A stretch of 43,918 nt of DNA, from assembly GCA_022702125.1 (NCBI GenBank), contig JAKOND010000159.1:1-43918 (forward strand), read 5' to 3'. The notes under the pieces are model-generated. The model did no database searches. It saw nothing but the letters and a program-made list of their open reading frames with translations, and was not told where the DNA came from. The stretch is from Burkholderiaceae bacterium (GTDB taxonomy: Bacteria > Pseudomonadota > Gammaproteobacteria > Burkholderiales > Burkholderiaceae_C). Of the stretch, positions 19,765-27,268 are shown piece after piece. Both the position numbers and the translations under genes were made by a program. Each line of letters starts with the position of its first letter. The first letter of the stretch is position 1.

Positions 19765-21906
19765 TCAGGCCTTCAGGGCGGCGGCGACCGAGTTCTGCAG
19801 TTCGCGCTTGCGCTGCTGCAGCGCGCGGTAGCGCCCGGAGGCATCGGCATCGCCACGCTCGATGGCGGCGATGGTTTCCTTCTCCTGCCGCTCGATGCGC
19901 TCGACCAGCAGGCGGTTGAGCAGGCCGCGCAGTTCCAGCCGCAGTTCGTGCGGCGTGGGGCCGGCCGTGCCGTCGCCGCCGGCCGGCAGCGCCTGCTGCG
20001 ACCGCAGCAGGCGCATCGCGTCGTCCTCGCAGTCGGCGCCCGGCAGGTTCGCCTGCAGGCCGGGCCAGTCGAGGGCGCCGTGCTCGTGGAACTGGCCTTC
20101 GAGCCAGGCGAAGACCGGGCCGTGCGGCGCGGGCAGTTCGCACAGCATCGCGTGGTCCTCGTCGGTGAGGTGCTCCAGCAGCTCCATGTGGCGCAGCAGC
20201 AGCCGCGCCGCATGGTCCGCGCGGCTCAGCGGCCGGGTGCGCGGCGTGCGGGGCGCGTCCGCGGCACCGCCGCTCGGGCCGCCCTTGCGACCGCCCGGGC
20301 CGCCTCGCCAGTCGCCCTTCCCGCGGCCTTTCCAGCCGTCCTTGCCGCCGCTTTTCCAGTCGCGCCCCGAGTGGCTGCCCTGGCCTCCGGCACCGCCGTG
20401 GTACGGGGCCGCCGGTTCGCTCCAGCCCTGCGGCTGTTCCCACCCGCCGGCGGAGGCGGCCTCGTACGGATGCCAGGGCTCGTCGTCGTAGGACGGCATG
20501 CCCGCAGGGGCGGAGTCGTGGGGCGGCGGGGCATGGCCCGCGTCGCCGCGCTCCGTCCGGTCGGCGGTGCGCGCCCGGGAGCGGGTCGCCTGGGCGGCCC
20601 ACAGCGACGACAGCTCCTGCGCGTCGAGCCGCACCTGCGCGGCGATGTCGGCGATGAGCTGGCGGCGCAGGCCGCCGTCCTCGGGCAGGGCGCTCCACAG
20701 CGGCAGCGCGGCGGCCTGCATGCGGGCGCGGCCCTCGGCGGTGTCCAGGTCGCAACCCTCGCGCGCCGAGTCGATCAGGAAGCGGCTGAGCGGCGTCGCC
20801 GAGGCGGCCAGCTCCGCGAAGGCCTCCGGGCCGTGGGCGCGGACGAAGCTGTCCGGATCGTGCTCGGCCGGCAGGAACAGGAAGCGGATGCTGCGCAGGT
20901 CGGTGGCCAGCGGCAGCGCCGCGTCGAGCGCCTTGCGCGCCGCGCGCCGGCCGGCCGCGTCGCCGTCGAAGCTGAAGGTGACCGCGTCGGTGAAGCGCAG
21001 CAGCTTCTGCAGGTGGTCGGGCGTGCAGGCGGTGCCGAGGGTCGCCACCGCGTTGGGGAAGCCCAGTTGCGCCAGCGCCACCACGTCCATGTAGCCCTCG
21101 GTGACCAGGGCGTAGCCGTGCTCGCGCAAGGCGCCGCGGGCCTCGAACAGGCCGTAGAGTTCGCGGCCCTTGCTGAAGACCGGCGTCTCGGGCGAGTTGA
21201 GGTACTTGGGCTTCTCGTCGCCCAGCACCCGGCCGCCGAAGCCGATGCACTCGCCCTTGACGTTGCGGATCGGGAACATGACGCGGTCGCGGAAGCGGTC
21301 GTAGCGCTTCTCGTCGGCCGCGGGCGCGGTGCCTTCCTCGGCCGAGCTGATGACCAGCCCGCTCTCGACGAGCAGCGGCTCCGCGTAGTCGGGGAAGACG
21401 CCGGCCAGGTGGCGCCAGCCTTCGGGCGCGTAGCCCAGGCCGAAGCGCTTGGCGATCTCGCCGGACAGGCCGCGGTTGCGCAGGTAGTCCACCGCGCGGG
21501 GCGCGCTGCGCAGCGCCTTGCGGTAGGCCTCGCCCGCCTTCTCGAGCACGTCGGTCAGGGTGGCCTGCTTCTGGCGCTGCGCGGCGGCCTGGGCGCGGTC
21601 CTGCGGCGAGGCGTCGTCGGGCACGTCGAGCCCGTGCTGCTGGGCCAGCTCGCGCACCGCTTCCAGGAAGCCCATGCCTTCGTACTCCATCATGAAACGC
21701 AGCGCGTCGCCGCTCGCGCCGCAGCCGAAGCAATGGTAGAACTGCTTGGTCGGGCTGACCGAGAACGAGGGCGACTTCTCGCCGTGGAACGGGCACAGGC
21801 CCATGAAGTTGGCGCCGGCCTTCTTCAGCTGCACATGGCGGCCGACGACCTCGACGACATCGGTGCGCGAAACGAGTTCCTGGATGAACGACTGGGGAAT
21901 GGCCAC
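19765..21906 (-). CDS. dnaG: DNA primase DnaG
   Basis: 713 residues from a GTG start (VAIPQSFIQELV). The N-terminal CHC2 zinc finger is Cys38, His41, Cys59, Cys62 (CPFHGEKSPSF to HCFGCGASGD). The primase core includes YLRNRGLS, the TOPRIM domain (EGYMDVVALAQLGFPNAVATLGT and FSFDGDAAGRRAARKAL) and EHDPDSFVR. The C-terminal helical part would bind the DnaB helicase. Between them, at about residues 450-540, is a long Gly/Trp/Lys/Arg-rich low-complexity linker (GGWEQPQGW, KSGGKDGWKGRGKGDWRGG), which makes the protein longer than the usual 580-660. It makes RNA primers at the replication fork. rpoD follows; rpsU, commonly upstream, is absent. Confidence 0.96.
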   Translation of the reverse strand: MAIPQSFIQELVSRTDVVEVVGRHVQLKKAGANFMGLCPFHGEKSPSFSVSPTKQFYHCFGCGASGDALRFMMEYEGMGFLEAVRELAQQHGLDVPDDASPQDRAQAAAQRQKQATLTDVLEKAGEAYRKALRSAPRAVDYLRNRGLSGEIAKRFGLGYAPEGWRHLAGVFPDYAEPLLVESGLVISSAEEGTAPAADEKRYDRFRDRVMFPIRNVKGECIGFGGRVLGDEKPKYLNSPETPVFSKGRELYGLFEARGALREHGYALVTEGYMDVVALAQLGFPNAVATLGTACTPDHLQKLLRFTDAVTFSFDGDAAGRRAARKALDAALPLATDLRSIRFLFLPAEHDPDSFVRAHGPEAFAELAASATPLSRFLIDSAREGCDLDTAEGRARMQAAALPLWSALPEDGGLRRQLIADIAAQVRLDAQELSSLWAAQATRSRARTADRTERGDAGHAPPPHDSAPAGMPSYDDEPWHPYEAASAGGWEQPQGWSEPAAPYHGGAGGQGSHSGRDWKSGGKDGWKGRGKGDWRGGPGGRKGGPSGGAADAPRTPRTRPLSRADHAARLLLRHMELLEHLTDEDHAMLCELPAPHGPVFAWLEGQFHEHGALDWPGLQANLPGADCEDDAMRLLRSQQALPAGGDGTAGPTPHELRLELRGLLNRLLVERIERQEKETIAAIERGDADASGRYRALQQRKRELQNSVAAALKA

Positions 21907-22211
21907 GGGCAGGACTGTAAACCGGCGGACCGGCGGCGCGGGATGCCCGGATCGGATCTGCTATGGAAACCGTAGCATTCGCCGCAGACGGCATCCCGGC
22001 AGGCCCGCCGAAGGGCCGACTTCGTAAAGCCGACCGGTGCCGGTGCCGACTTTTCCCCGTACACGATGAACAACTGTGTGGGTAACCCGCTCTATCCACA
22101 GGGATTGGTGGTTCAAGTCCTTGTTTTTGAAGGGTCGACCTTGGGGTGCCTCATTTATGGGCAGAGCCGGCTGTTGTTGACCGGGAAGCCGGTCGATGCT
22201 AGCGGTCGGAT
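21907..22211. other. Intergenic region upstream of dnaG with DnaA-box-like pair
   Basis: 305 bp between the dnaG start and the end of the haem-protein gene. It has no supported gene. Two inverted 9-mers, TGTGGGTAA (22077-22085) and CTATCCACA (22092-22100), each differ by one base from the DnaA box TTATCCACA or its complement and are six bases apart. A dnaG promoter must lie here, but no strong -35/-10 pair stands out. Confidence 0.5.
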
Positions 22212-23417
22212 TCAGGCCGGCAAGGACCGCAGCAGCGCCGTCCAGGCTTCCGGCTGGGGCCGGCCGCGTTCGCGCACGCCGAAGAAGCTGACGACCGGGA
22301 CGCCGTCGCGGTCGAAGAATTCCGCCGAATGGATGTTGCCGCGCTGCAGCACCCAGGCCGATGCGATGCCGGTTTCGCGCAGGTGCAGGTCGACGTCCGG
22401 GTCGAGCACGTTGTACCAGTCGCCTGCGGCGGCGGTCTTGGCGACGGGGCCGCTGTAGATCTGCGTCACGCCCGGGTTGCCCAGGAACACCATGATCGGG
22501 ATTTTCCGAGCGGCGGCCCCGTCGAGCAGGCTGCGCAGGCTCCGTGGCGCGACGCGCCGGGCGCTGCCGGCCGGCGCCAGCCGCAGCGCCTGTTCGCGGG
22601 TGAGGCCGTACGCGGCCAGCAGCCGCGAGAACTGGTGCACGTCGGTCATATCGTTCCAGGCCGCCTGGAACGACGGCACGTCGATGGCGCCGTCGGGCCG
22701 GGCGACCGGCGGAGCCGCCACGGGCTGCACCTGCGGCGCGGTGCCCTGGTCGGCGTGGCGGAAATCGGCCGCGATGCGCTCGAAGACCGGCACGCCGGCA
22801 TCGCTCTTCACGTAGAGCTTGTGCACCGCGTCGCCGTGGGCGTCGAAGAACTGCAGGCTGCGGCCGGGCGCGGCGCCGTCGCGTCCGGGCTGGACGACCG
22901 CGTAGGCGTGGTGCCAGTGCGCGAAATGGAAGCGCAGGTCGATCGGGCCGCCGAGGTAGCCGCCGGCGACATCGCGCTGCCGGGCCTGTTGCGCGGCGTC
23001 GCGCGCGGGATCGCCGGTCGGACGCGGCACCGCCTCCGGCGGCAGGCGCGTGGGAATGCCGGTGCATTCGAGGACGCCGTGCTCGTTGCGGGTCAGCGCC
23101 ATCACCGGGCCGAGGTCCAGGGCCCGCGCCATGATGTCGCGCGCCTGGCCGTCGCCGGCACGCAGCCGGGTGGCGCCACCGCCGACCTGGGCGGCGACCA
23201 GCTGCGCCTCGCTGGCGCCGAGCTGGCGGGCAGCGTCGCGGGCGCTCAGGCGCGGCTGCGCGGTGCGCAGTTCGGCCCAGCGACGGGCCAGATCGGTGGC
23301 GGAAGCGTCCGAGCCGGCTGGACTGCGGGTGAGGGCGGGTGCCTGGCAGCCGGCCAGCAGCAGGGCGGCGAAGGTGGCGGAGGCCTGGCGGCGATCGGGG
23401 CGGAAGGGGGTGGACAT
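22212..23417 (-). CDS. HmuS/ChuS/HemS-like haem-degrading or haem-carrier protein with lipoprotein signal
   Basis: 401 residues from the ATG at 23417; an ATG at 23432 adds five residues. The body is a HemS-family two-repeat fold: LARRWAELRTAQPRLSARDAARQLGASEAQLVA, GPVMALTRNEHGVLE, IDLRFHFAHWHHAYAV, SLQFFDAHGDAVHKLYV, then MTDVHQFSRLLAAYGLTREQALRLA, IPIMVFLGNPGVTQIYSGPV, WYNVLDPDVDLHLRETGIASAWV and FFDRDGVPVVSFFG. These proteins are normally cytosolic and bind or open haem. Here about 40 residues precede the fold and form an export signal: DRRQASATFAALLLAGC, a lipobox with Cys24. No alternative start codon lies between signal and fold. The gene is 46 bp after a haem-type TonB receptor and presumably shares its Fur-controlled promoter. 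Confidence 0.82.
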   Translation of the reverse strand: MSTPFRPDRRQASATFAALLLAGCQAPALTRSPAGSDASATDLARRWAELRTAQPRLSARDAARQLGASEAQLVAAQVGGGATRLRAGDGQARDIMARALDLGPVMALTRNEHGVLECTGIPTRLPPEAVPRPTGDPARDAAQQARQRDVAGGYLGGPIDLRFHFAHWHHAYAVVQPGRDGAAPGRSLQFFDAHGDAVHKLYVKSDAGVPVFERIAADFRHADQGTAPQVQPVAAPPVARPDGAIDVPSFQAAWNDMTDVHQFSRLLAAYGLTREQALRLAPAGSARRVAPRSLRSLLDGAAARKIPIMVFLGNPGVTQIYSGPVAKTAAAGDWYNVLDPDVDLHLRETGIASAWVLQRGNIHSAEFFDRDGVPVVSFFGVRERGRPQPEAWTALLRSLPA

Positions 23418-23478
23418 GGCGTGGTCGTGCATTGGGGCAAGGAAGGAATCGGAGCGGGGTGAAGGAACGCGCAGCGGA

Positions 23479-25839
23479 TCAGAACCGCACCGACAGGCTG
23501 GCTGCGACGGTGCGGCCGGGCCGGCTCTGGCGCTCGATCTCGCTGGTGGCGCTGGCGGCCAGTGCCCGCACGCCGGCGTAGTCCCAGTACTTGCGGTCCG
23601 TCAGGTTGTACAGGCCGAGGCTGAGCGTGGCATGGCGGTTGATGTGCCAGTAGCCGGTCAAATCGAGGATGCCGTAGCCCGGCACGCGGAAATTGCCGGC
23701 GCTGCCGACGGCCGAGACCAGGTCCGCCGGCGCCTGCCGGCCTTTGGCGCCCGAGGCGATGAGCGCGCCGCCGAAGGCCTTGCCCGGATCGTCGTAGCCC
23801 ACGCCCAGGCTGCCGCGGGCGGGGGCGACCGAGGCCAGGCCGCTGCGCTGCCCGCGGGCCTCGGCGCGGCCTTCCGCCACGCCGGCCGCCAGTCGCAGGC
23901 TGAAGCCGTCCAGCGGCCGGCTCCAGGTGCCGAGCGCGGCGCGGCCGGAGAATTCGAGGCCCCGGATGCGGGCGCGGCCGAAGTTCGCGGGCCGGTACAG
24001 GCCCTGGGTGATGGTCGGGTAGCGTTCGCGGTCGTAGGGCTGTGCCACGTACTCGATGAAGTCGCGGTAGCGGGTGTGGAAGGCCGACGCCCGCACGGTC
24101 AGGCCGTCGGCCGGCCGGCCGTCGATGCCGACCTCGAAGGCGTCGGCGGTTTCCTTCCTCAGGTCCGGATTGCCGAGCACCGCGTAGCCGGTGCCGGCGC
24201 CGGTGTAGCTGAAGGAATCGTAGGTGCCGGTGCGCTCGGCGGCGGTCGGGAAGCGGCTGCCCCGGCCGTACTGGGCGAAACCGGTGAAGCCCGGCGCCAG
24301 CTCCAGCGCGAAGGCCAGGCTGGGCGACAGCGCGCTGTCGCGGGCTCCGCGCAGTTCGGCCGCGGCCGCCGGGACCGCGACCGCGTAGCCGTCGCGCTGC
24401 GGATCGTCCTTGCGGAAGTCGAATCGCAGGCCGGGCGTCAGCGTGGCGCGGCGGCCGCCGAGGGCGAAGGCGATCTCGTCGCGCGCGAAGGCATGGGCCC
24501 GGGTGGTGTCGGTGTCAGCCATGCGGTTCTTCGAGGTGGACTGCACCGCGCCGGTGGCCCGCACCACGCGGCGTTCGGACCAGGGGCGCGCGGTGTCGGT
24601 GCGGTCCAGGCCCAGGCCGTACTGCAGGGTGTGCGCCGGGCCGAGCGTCTTGTCCGCCTGGAAGGCCAGACCGACGCTGCGGGTCGAGAGGCCGGTGTCG
24701 ATGGCCCGCTGGCTGGGGCTGCCGAAGGTGTAGAGCGCGTCGGTGCGGTCGTCCACCGAGGCGTCCTGCCAGTACACCCGGCTTTCGATGCGGTCGAAGA
24801 GCGCGGTGCCGCCGGCGGGCGCGTAGCCCTGTTCCAGGCCGATGCGGGTGCGCCGGGCGTCGGAGGCCTGGGCCACGCCCTGCGGGTAGTAGCGGCCGGT
24901 GGCGCTCAGCACGTCGCGTCCCTCTTCGCGGCGGTAGTGGTCCAGCGTCAGGCCCAGGCGCGCGTCGGTATCGGCGCCCCAGACCAGCTTGCCGAGGAAG
25001 GCATCGGACGACCAGTCCGTCGGGTTGGGGCGGGTGGTGCCCCGGTTCTCCTGCGCATGGCCGTCGCGCCGTACCTCCACCGCCAGGCCCTGCACGTTGC
25101 CGAGGCGCGCGGCGCCGGTGAGGCTGTGGAGCCGGCTGCGGTCGGCACCGAAATAGCCGAACTTGTAGGCGCCGTAGGTGCCATGGCCGTCGTGCAGGTA
25201 GTCCTCGGGCGCCTTGGTGGCGAAGCGCACGCTGCCGCCCAGGCCCGAACCGCCCGGGCCGGCCAGGCTGGTGCCGGACTGGATCCGCACCTCGCGGAAG
25301 GTTTCCGGATCGTAGTATTCGCGGCCGATGCCGAAGGCGTTGACGCTGTTGCCGTCGGGCTTGGGCGCCGCGTCGGGCAGCAGGATGCCGTCGATATCGA
25401 GCGACACCCGGTTGCCCTCGATGCCGCGCACGTTGTAGCCGGTGTTGCCGCCGCTGTCCCAGATGCTTCCGCCGGAAGTGGACGGCGCGCCGACCAGCGG
25501 CTCGTAGCGCACGATGTCGGACGGCCGGGCGGCATGGTTGCGTTCGAGGTCGTCGGCGGTGAGGACGGTGGCGGTGCCGGCCACCGGCCGGTCGCGTTGC
25601 GTGCGCACGGTGGTCGGCGGGAGGGCGGGGTGCGCCGGCTGTTCGGCGGTGGATGCCGGCGGCTGCGTGGCCGGCGCGGTCGCGGTCTGCGCATGGGCGG
25701 CCGCGGCGCCCAGGCTGGCCAGCGCGATCCGGATTGCTGCGACGGCCAGGCGGTGGCGTCCCGGGCAGATGGTTGCCGGGGTGGAGGGGAAGGGGAAGAG
25801 GCGGGGGAACGGGTCGAGGGTCGGGTTGCGCGGAGCCAT
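23479..25839 (-). CDS. TonB-dependent outer-membrane receptor, haem/haemoglobin type
   Basis: 786 residues. A long signal region ends around AAAAHAQ and is followed by a Pro/Thr-rich stretch and the plug domain (VLTADDLERNHAARPSDIVRYEPLVG, NVRGIEGNRVSLDIDGI, GGSVRFATK). The 22-stranded barrel contains the haem-receptor elements RFPTAAERTG (FRAP-like) and LGNPDLRKETADAFEVG (NPNL-like), YNLTDRKYWDY near the end and a terminal aromatic (LSVRF). It resembles the TonB-dependent haemoglobin/transferrin/lactoferrin receptor family. It would bring haem across the outer membrane using TonB energy. The next gene is the HmuS-like protein. No inner-membrane HmuTUV transporter is in the window. A Fur box overlaps the promoter upstream. 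Confidence 0.9.
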   Translation of the reverse strand: MAPRNPTLDPFPRLFPFPSTPATICPGRHRLAVAAIRIALASLGAAAAHAQTATAPATQPPASTAEQPAHPALPPTTVRTQRDRPVAGTATVLTADDLERNHAARPSDIVRYEPLVGAPSTSGGSIWDSGGNTGYNVRGIEGNRVSLDIDGILLPDAAPKPDGNSVNAFGIGREYYDPETFREVRIQSGTSLAGPGGSGLGGSVRFATKAPEDYLHDGHGTYGAYKFGYFGADRSRLHSLTGAARLGNVQGLAVEVRRDGHAQENRGTTRPNPTDWSSDAFLGKLVWGADTDARLGLTLDHYRREEGRDVLSATGRYYPQGVAQASDARRTRIGLEQGYAPAGGTALFDRIESRVYWQDASVDDRTDALYTFGSPSQRAIDTGLSTRSVGLAFQADKTLGPAHTLQYGLGLDRTDTARPWSERRVVRATGAVQSTSKNRMADTDTTRAHAFARDEIAFALGGRRATLTPGLRFDFRKDDPQRDGYAVAVPAAAAELRGARDSALSPSLAFALELAPGFTGFAQYGRGSRFPTAAERTGTYDSFSYTGAGTGYAVLGNPDLRKETADAFEVGIDGRPADGLTVRASAFHTRYRDFIEYVAQPYDRERYPTITQGLYRPANFGRARIRGLEFSGRAALGTWSRPLDGFSLRLAAGVAEGRAEARGQRSGLASVAPARGSLGVGYDDPGKAFGGALIASGAKGRQAPADLVSAVGSAGNFRVPGYGILDLTGYWHINRHATLSLGLYNLTDRKYWDYAGVRALAASATSEIERQSRPGRTVAASLSVRF

Positions 25840-25934
25840 GGGCGTGAAAGAGTCAGGAGTCGCTGCTGGCTATGCAGGGCCTGACGGACCGGGAAGACGG
25901 TCATGAGCACAGGTGGATGGCTGGCGGGGTATGG

Positions 25935-25963
25935 ATGATATTGATATTCATTATCAATTGCAA
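25935..25963 (-). promoter_or_regulatory. Promoter and Fur box of the haem uptake operon
   Basis: On the minus strand TTGCAA (plus 25958-25963) and TATCAT (plus 25935-25940) are separated by exactly 17 bases. The spacer and -10 are covered by GATATTGATATTCATTATC (plus 25937-25955), which matches the 19-bp Fur consensus at 17 positions. Iron-loaded Fur bound here would block RNA polymerase, so the receptor operon should be induced by iron starvation. Confidence 0.85.
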
Positions 25964-26123
25964 CATAAGGAAACTACCTTGCCGGTCCGCGCAGGGGGCG
26001 CGTCCGAAGACGGCGTTCGGTGACCGGGTCGGTTCACCCCGACCGGGCCCGCCAGAAAATGGTCCGCCACGAGCGCGACTGCTGAATCCCGCAAGGCGGG
26101 ATCTTTCTTGCGTAAAACCCGAT

Positions 26124-26131
26124 GCTAGAAT
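26124..26131 (+). promoter_or_regulatory. Probable -10 region of tRNA-Thr
   Basis: GCTAGAAT contains the -10 hexamer TAGAAT (26126-26131), preceded by the TG of an extended -10 at 26123-26124. It lies 9 bases before the tRNA and is followed by a GC-rich discriminator (GCGGGC), typical of stringently controlled stable-RNA promoters. The -35 is weak. Confidence 0.5.
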
Positions 26132-26140
26132 GCGGGCTTC

Positions 26141-26216
26141 GCCGATGTAGCTCAGTTGGTAGAGCAACGCACTCGTAACGCGTAGGTCACCAGTTCGATT
26201 CCGGTCATCGGCACCA
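26141..26216 (+). tRNA. tRNA-Thr (anticodon CGT)
   Basis: A 76-nt cloverleaf. The acceptor arms are GCCGATG/CATCGGC and the D-arm is GCTCAGTTGGTAGAGC. The anticodon loop CTCGTAA carries anticodon CGT, followed by the variable loop AGGTC, the T-arm ACCAG-TTCGATT-CCGGT, discriminator A and an encoded CCA. The anticodon stem has one A/C mismatch next to the loop. It reads ACG threonine codons. Confidence 0.96.
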
Positions 26217-26220
26217 TCTG

Positions 26221-26267
26221 GATTCCCCTGAATTCCTCCTGCGGAGGGAATCAGGGGAATTTTTTTT
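26221..26267 (+). terminator. Intrinsic terminator after tRNA-Thr
   Basis: Arms ATTCCCCTGA (26222-26231) and TCAGGGGAAT (26251-26260) form a 10-bp stem with additional inner TTCC-type pairing. They are followed directly by eight T residues. Confidence 0.92.
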
Positions 26268-26396
26268 GCCCTGCGGCCGGCCAGCGCTCCTGCGTGAAAC
26301 GACAGGCCCGCGCCGCATTCCGCGATACACCGTGCAACCACGCCGGTGCCCGGCGCTGGCCCAATCCGTTCTCTCCCTGCCGCCGAAAGAACAACA

Positions 26397-27236
26397 ATGC
26401 CCCGACTGCCCTGCGAAAAGATCCTGGCGCCATGGCGCCCCCGCAAGCCCGGCAAGGGCCGAACGCTGGATCTGGCCGACTACGATCCGGACGCCCGGCC
26501 TTTCCTGAAAGGCGATACGCCGGAGGGCAAGAAGCAGGTCGAACGCCTGGCGCAGGAGATCGACGCGCTGCAGGACCTGTTCTACGCGGACCGCCGCCAC
26601 AAGCTGCTGGTGATCCTGCAGGGCACGGACGCCTCGGGCAAGGACGGAACGATCCGCCACATCCTGGCCCGGACCAGCCCGCTCGGGGTGCGCGCGGTGG
26701 GTTGGCGCGCGCCGACGGCCGTCGAGCGCGACCACGACTATCTCTGGCGCATCCACCGGCAGGTGCCCGGAGCCGGCGAGATCGTGGTGTTCAACCGCAG
26801 CCACTACGAGGACGTGCTGGTGCCGGTCGTCAATGGCGAGATCGGCGGCGAGGAAACCCGGCGCCGCTTCGCGCAGATCAACGATTTCGAGCGCATGCTG
26901 ACCGAGACGGGGACGACAGTGCTGAAGTTCCTGCTGCACATCAGTTCCGAGGAGCAGCGCGAGCGGCTGCAGGCCCGGCTCGACGATCCCCGCAAGAACT
27001 GGAAGCTGGTCCCGGACGACCTGACGGTGCGCGAGCGGTGGGGCGATTACCAGAAGGCCTACGGCGCCCTGCTGGCCGCCACCAGCACGCCATGGGCGCC
27101 GTGGACCATCGTTCCCGCCAATTCCAAGACGCATCGCAACCTGATGATCGCCACCGTGGTGCGCGATACCCTCCAGTCGCTCGGGCTGCGCTATCCGCCG
27201 GCCGACCCGGCGGTCGCGGGACTCCGCATCGCCTGA
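26397..27236 (+). CDS. Polyphosphate kinase 2 (PPK2) family protein
   Basis: 279 residues from the ATG at 26397, which has the purine-rich gaaagaa upstream. The PPK2 P-loop is LQGTDASGKDGTI, followed by GVRAVGWRAPT, the DYLWRIHRQVPGAGEIVVFNRSHYEDVLVPVV block with the lid and second conserved motif, and the C-terminal RWGDYQKAYGALL and TPWAPWTIVPANSKTHRNLMI. These cytosolic enzymes transfer phosphate between polyphosphate and nucleotides (ADP/GDP or AMP, depending on class). The class cannot be fixed without alignment. It stands alone after tRNA-Thr and converges with an oxidoreductase gene. Confidence 0.93.
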   Translation: MPRLPCEKILAPWRPRKPGKGRTLDLADYDPDARPFLKGDTPEGKKQVERLAQEIDALQDLFYADRRHKLLVILQGTDASGKDGTIRHILARTSPLGVRAVGWRAPTAVERDHDYLWRIHRQVPGAGEIVVFNRSHYEDVLVPVVNGEIGGEETRRRFAQINDFERMLTETGTTVLKFLLHISSEEQRERLQARLDDPRKNWKLVPDDLTVRERWGDYQKAYGALLAATSTPWAPWTIVPANSKTHRNLMIATVVRDTLQSLGLRYPPADPAVAGLRIA

Positions 27237-27268
27237 AGGCGAACCGGGGCAACGCGCCGGAGGAGCCC

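Larger units (their letters stand above)
25840..26140. other. Intergenic region between the haem operon and tRNA-Thr
   Basis: 301 bp. It holds the Fur-controlled promoter on the left and the tRNA promoter on the right. Between them is a perfect 7-bp hairpin ATCCCGC-AAG-GCGGGAT (26086-26102) followed by CTTTCTT. This looks like a plus-strand terminator although no plus-strand gene precedes it. Nothing else is recognised. Confidence 0.55.

Noticed and set aside
22110-22120. GGTTCAAGTCC, which looks like a tRNA T-loop
   Set aside because: The flanks do not pair as a T-stem, and no D-arm, anticodon arm or acceptor can be built upstream. It is most likely chance.
25901-26455. Minus-strand 184-codon frame across tRNA-Thr containing DDRNRTGDLRVTSALLYQLSYIGE
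   Set aside because: This is the well-known spurious translation of the complement of a tRNA gene; it has no ribosome-binding site and overlaps the tRNA and its terminator.
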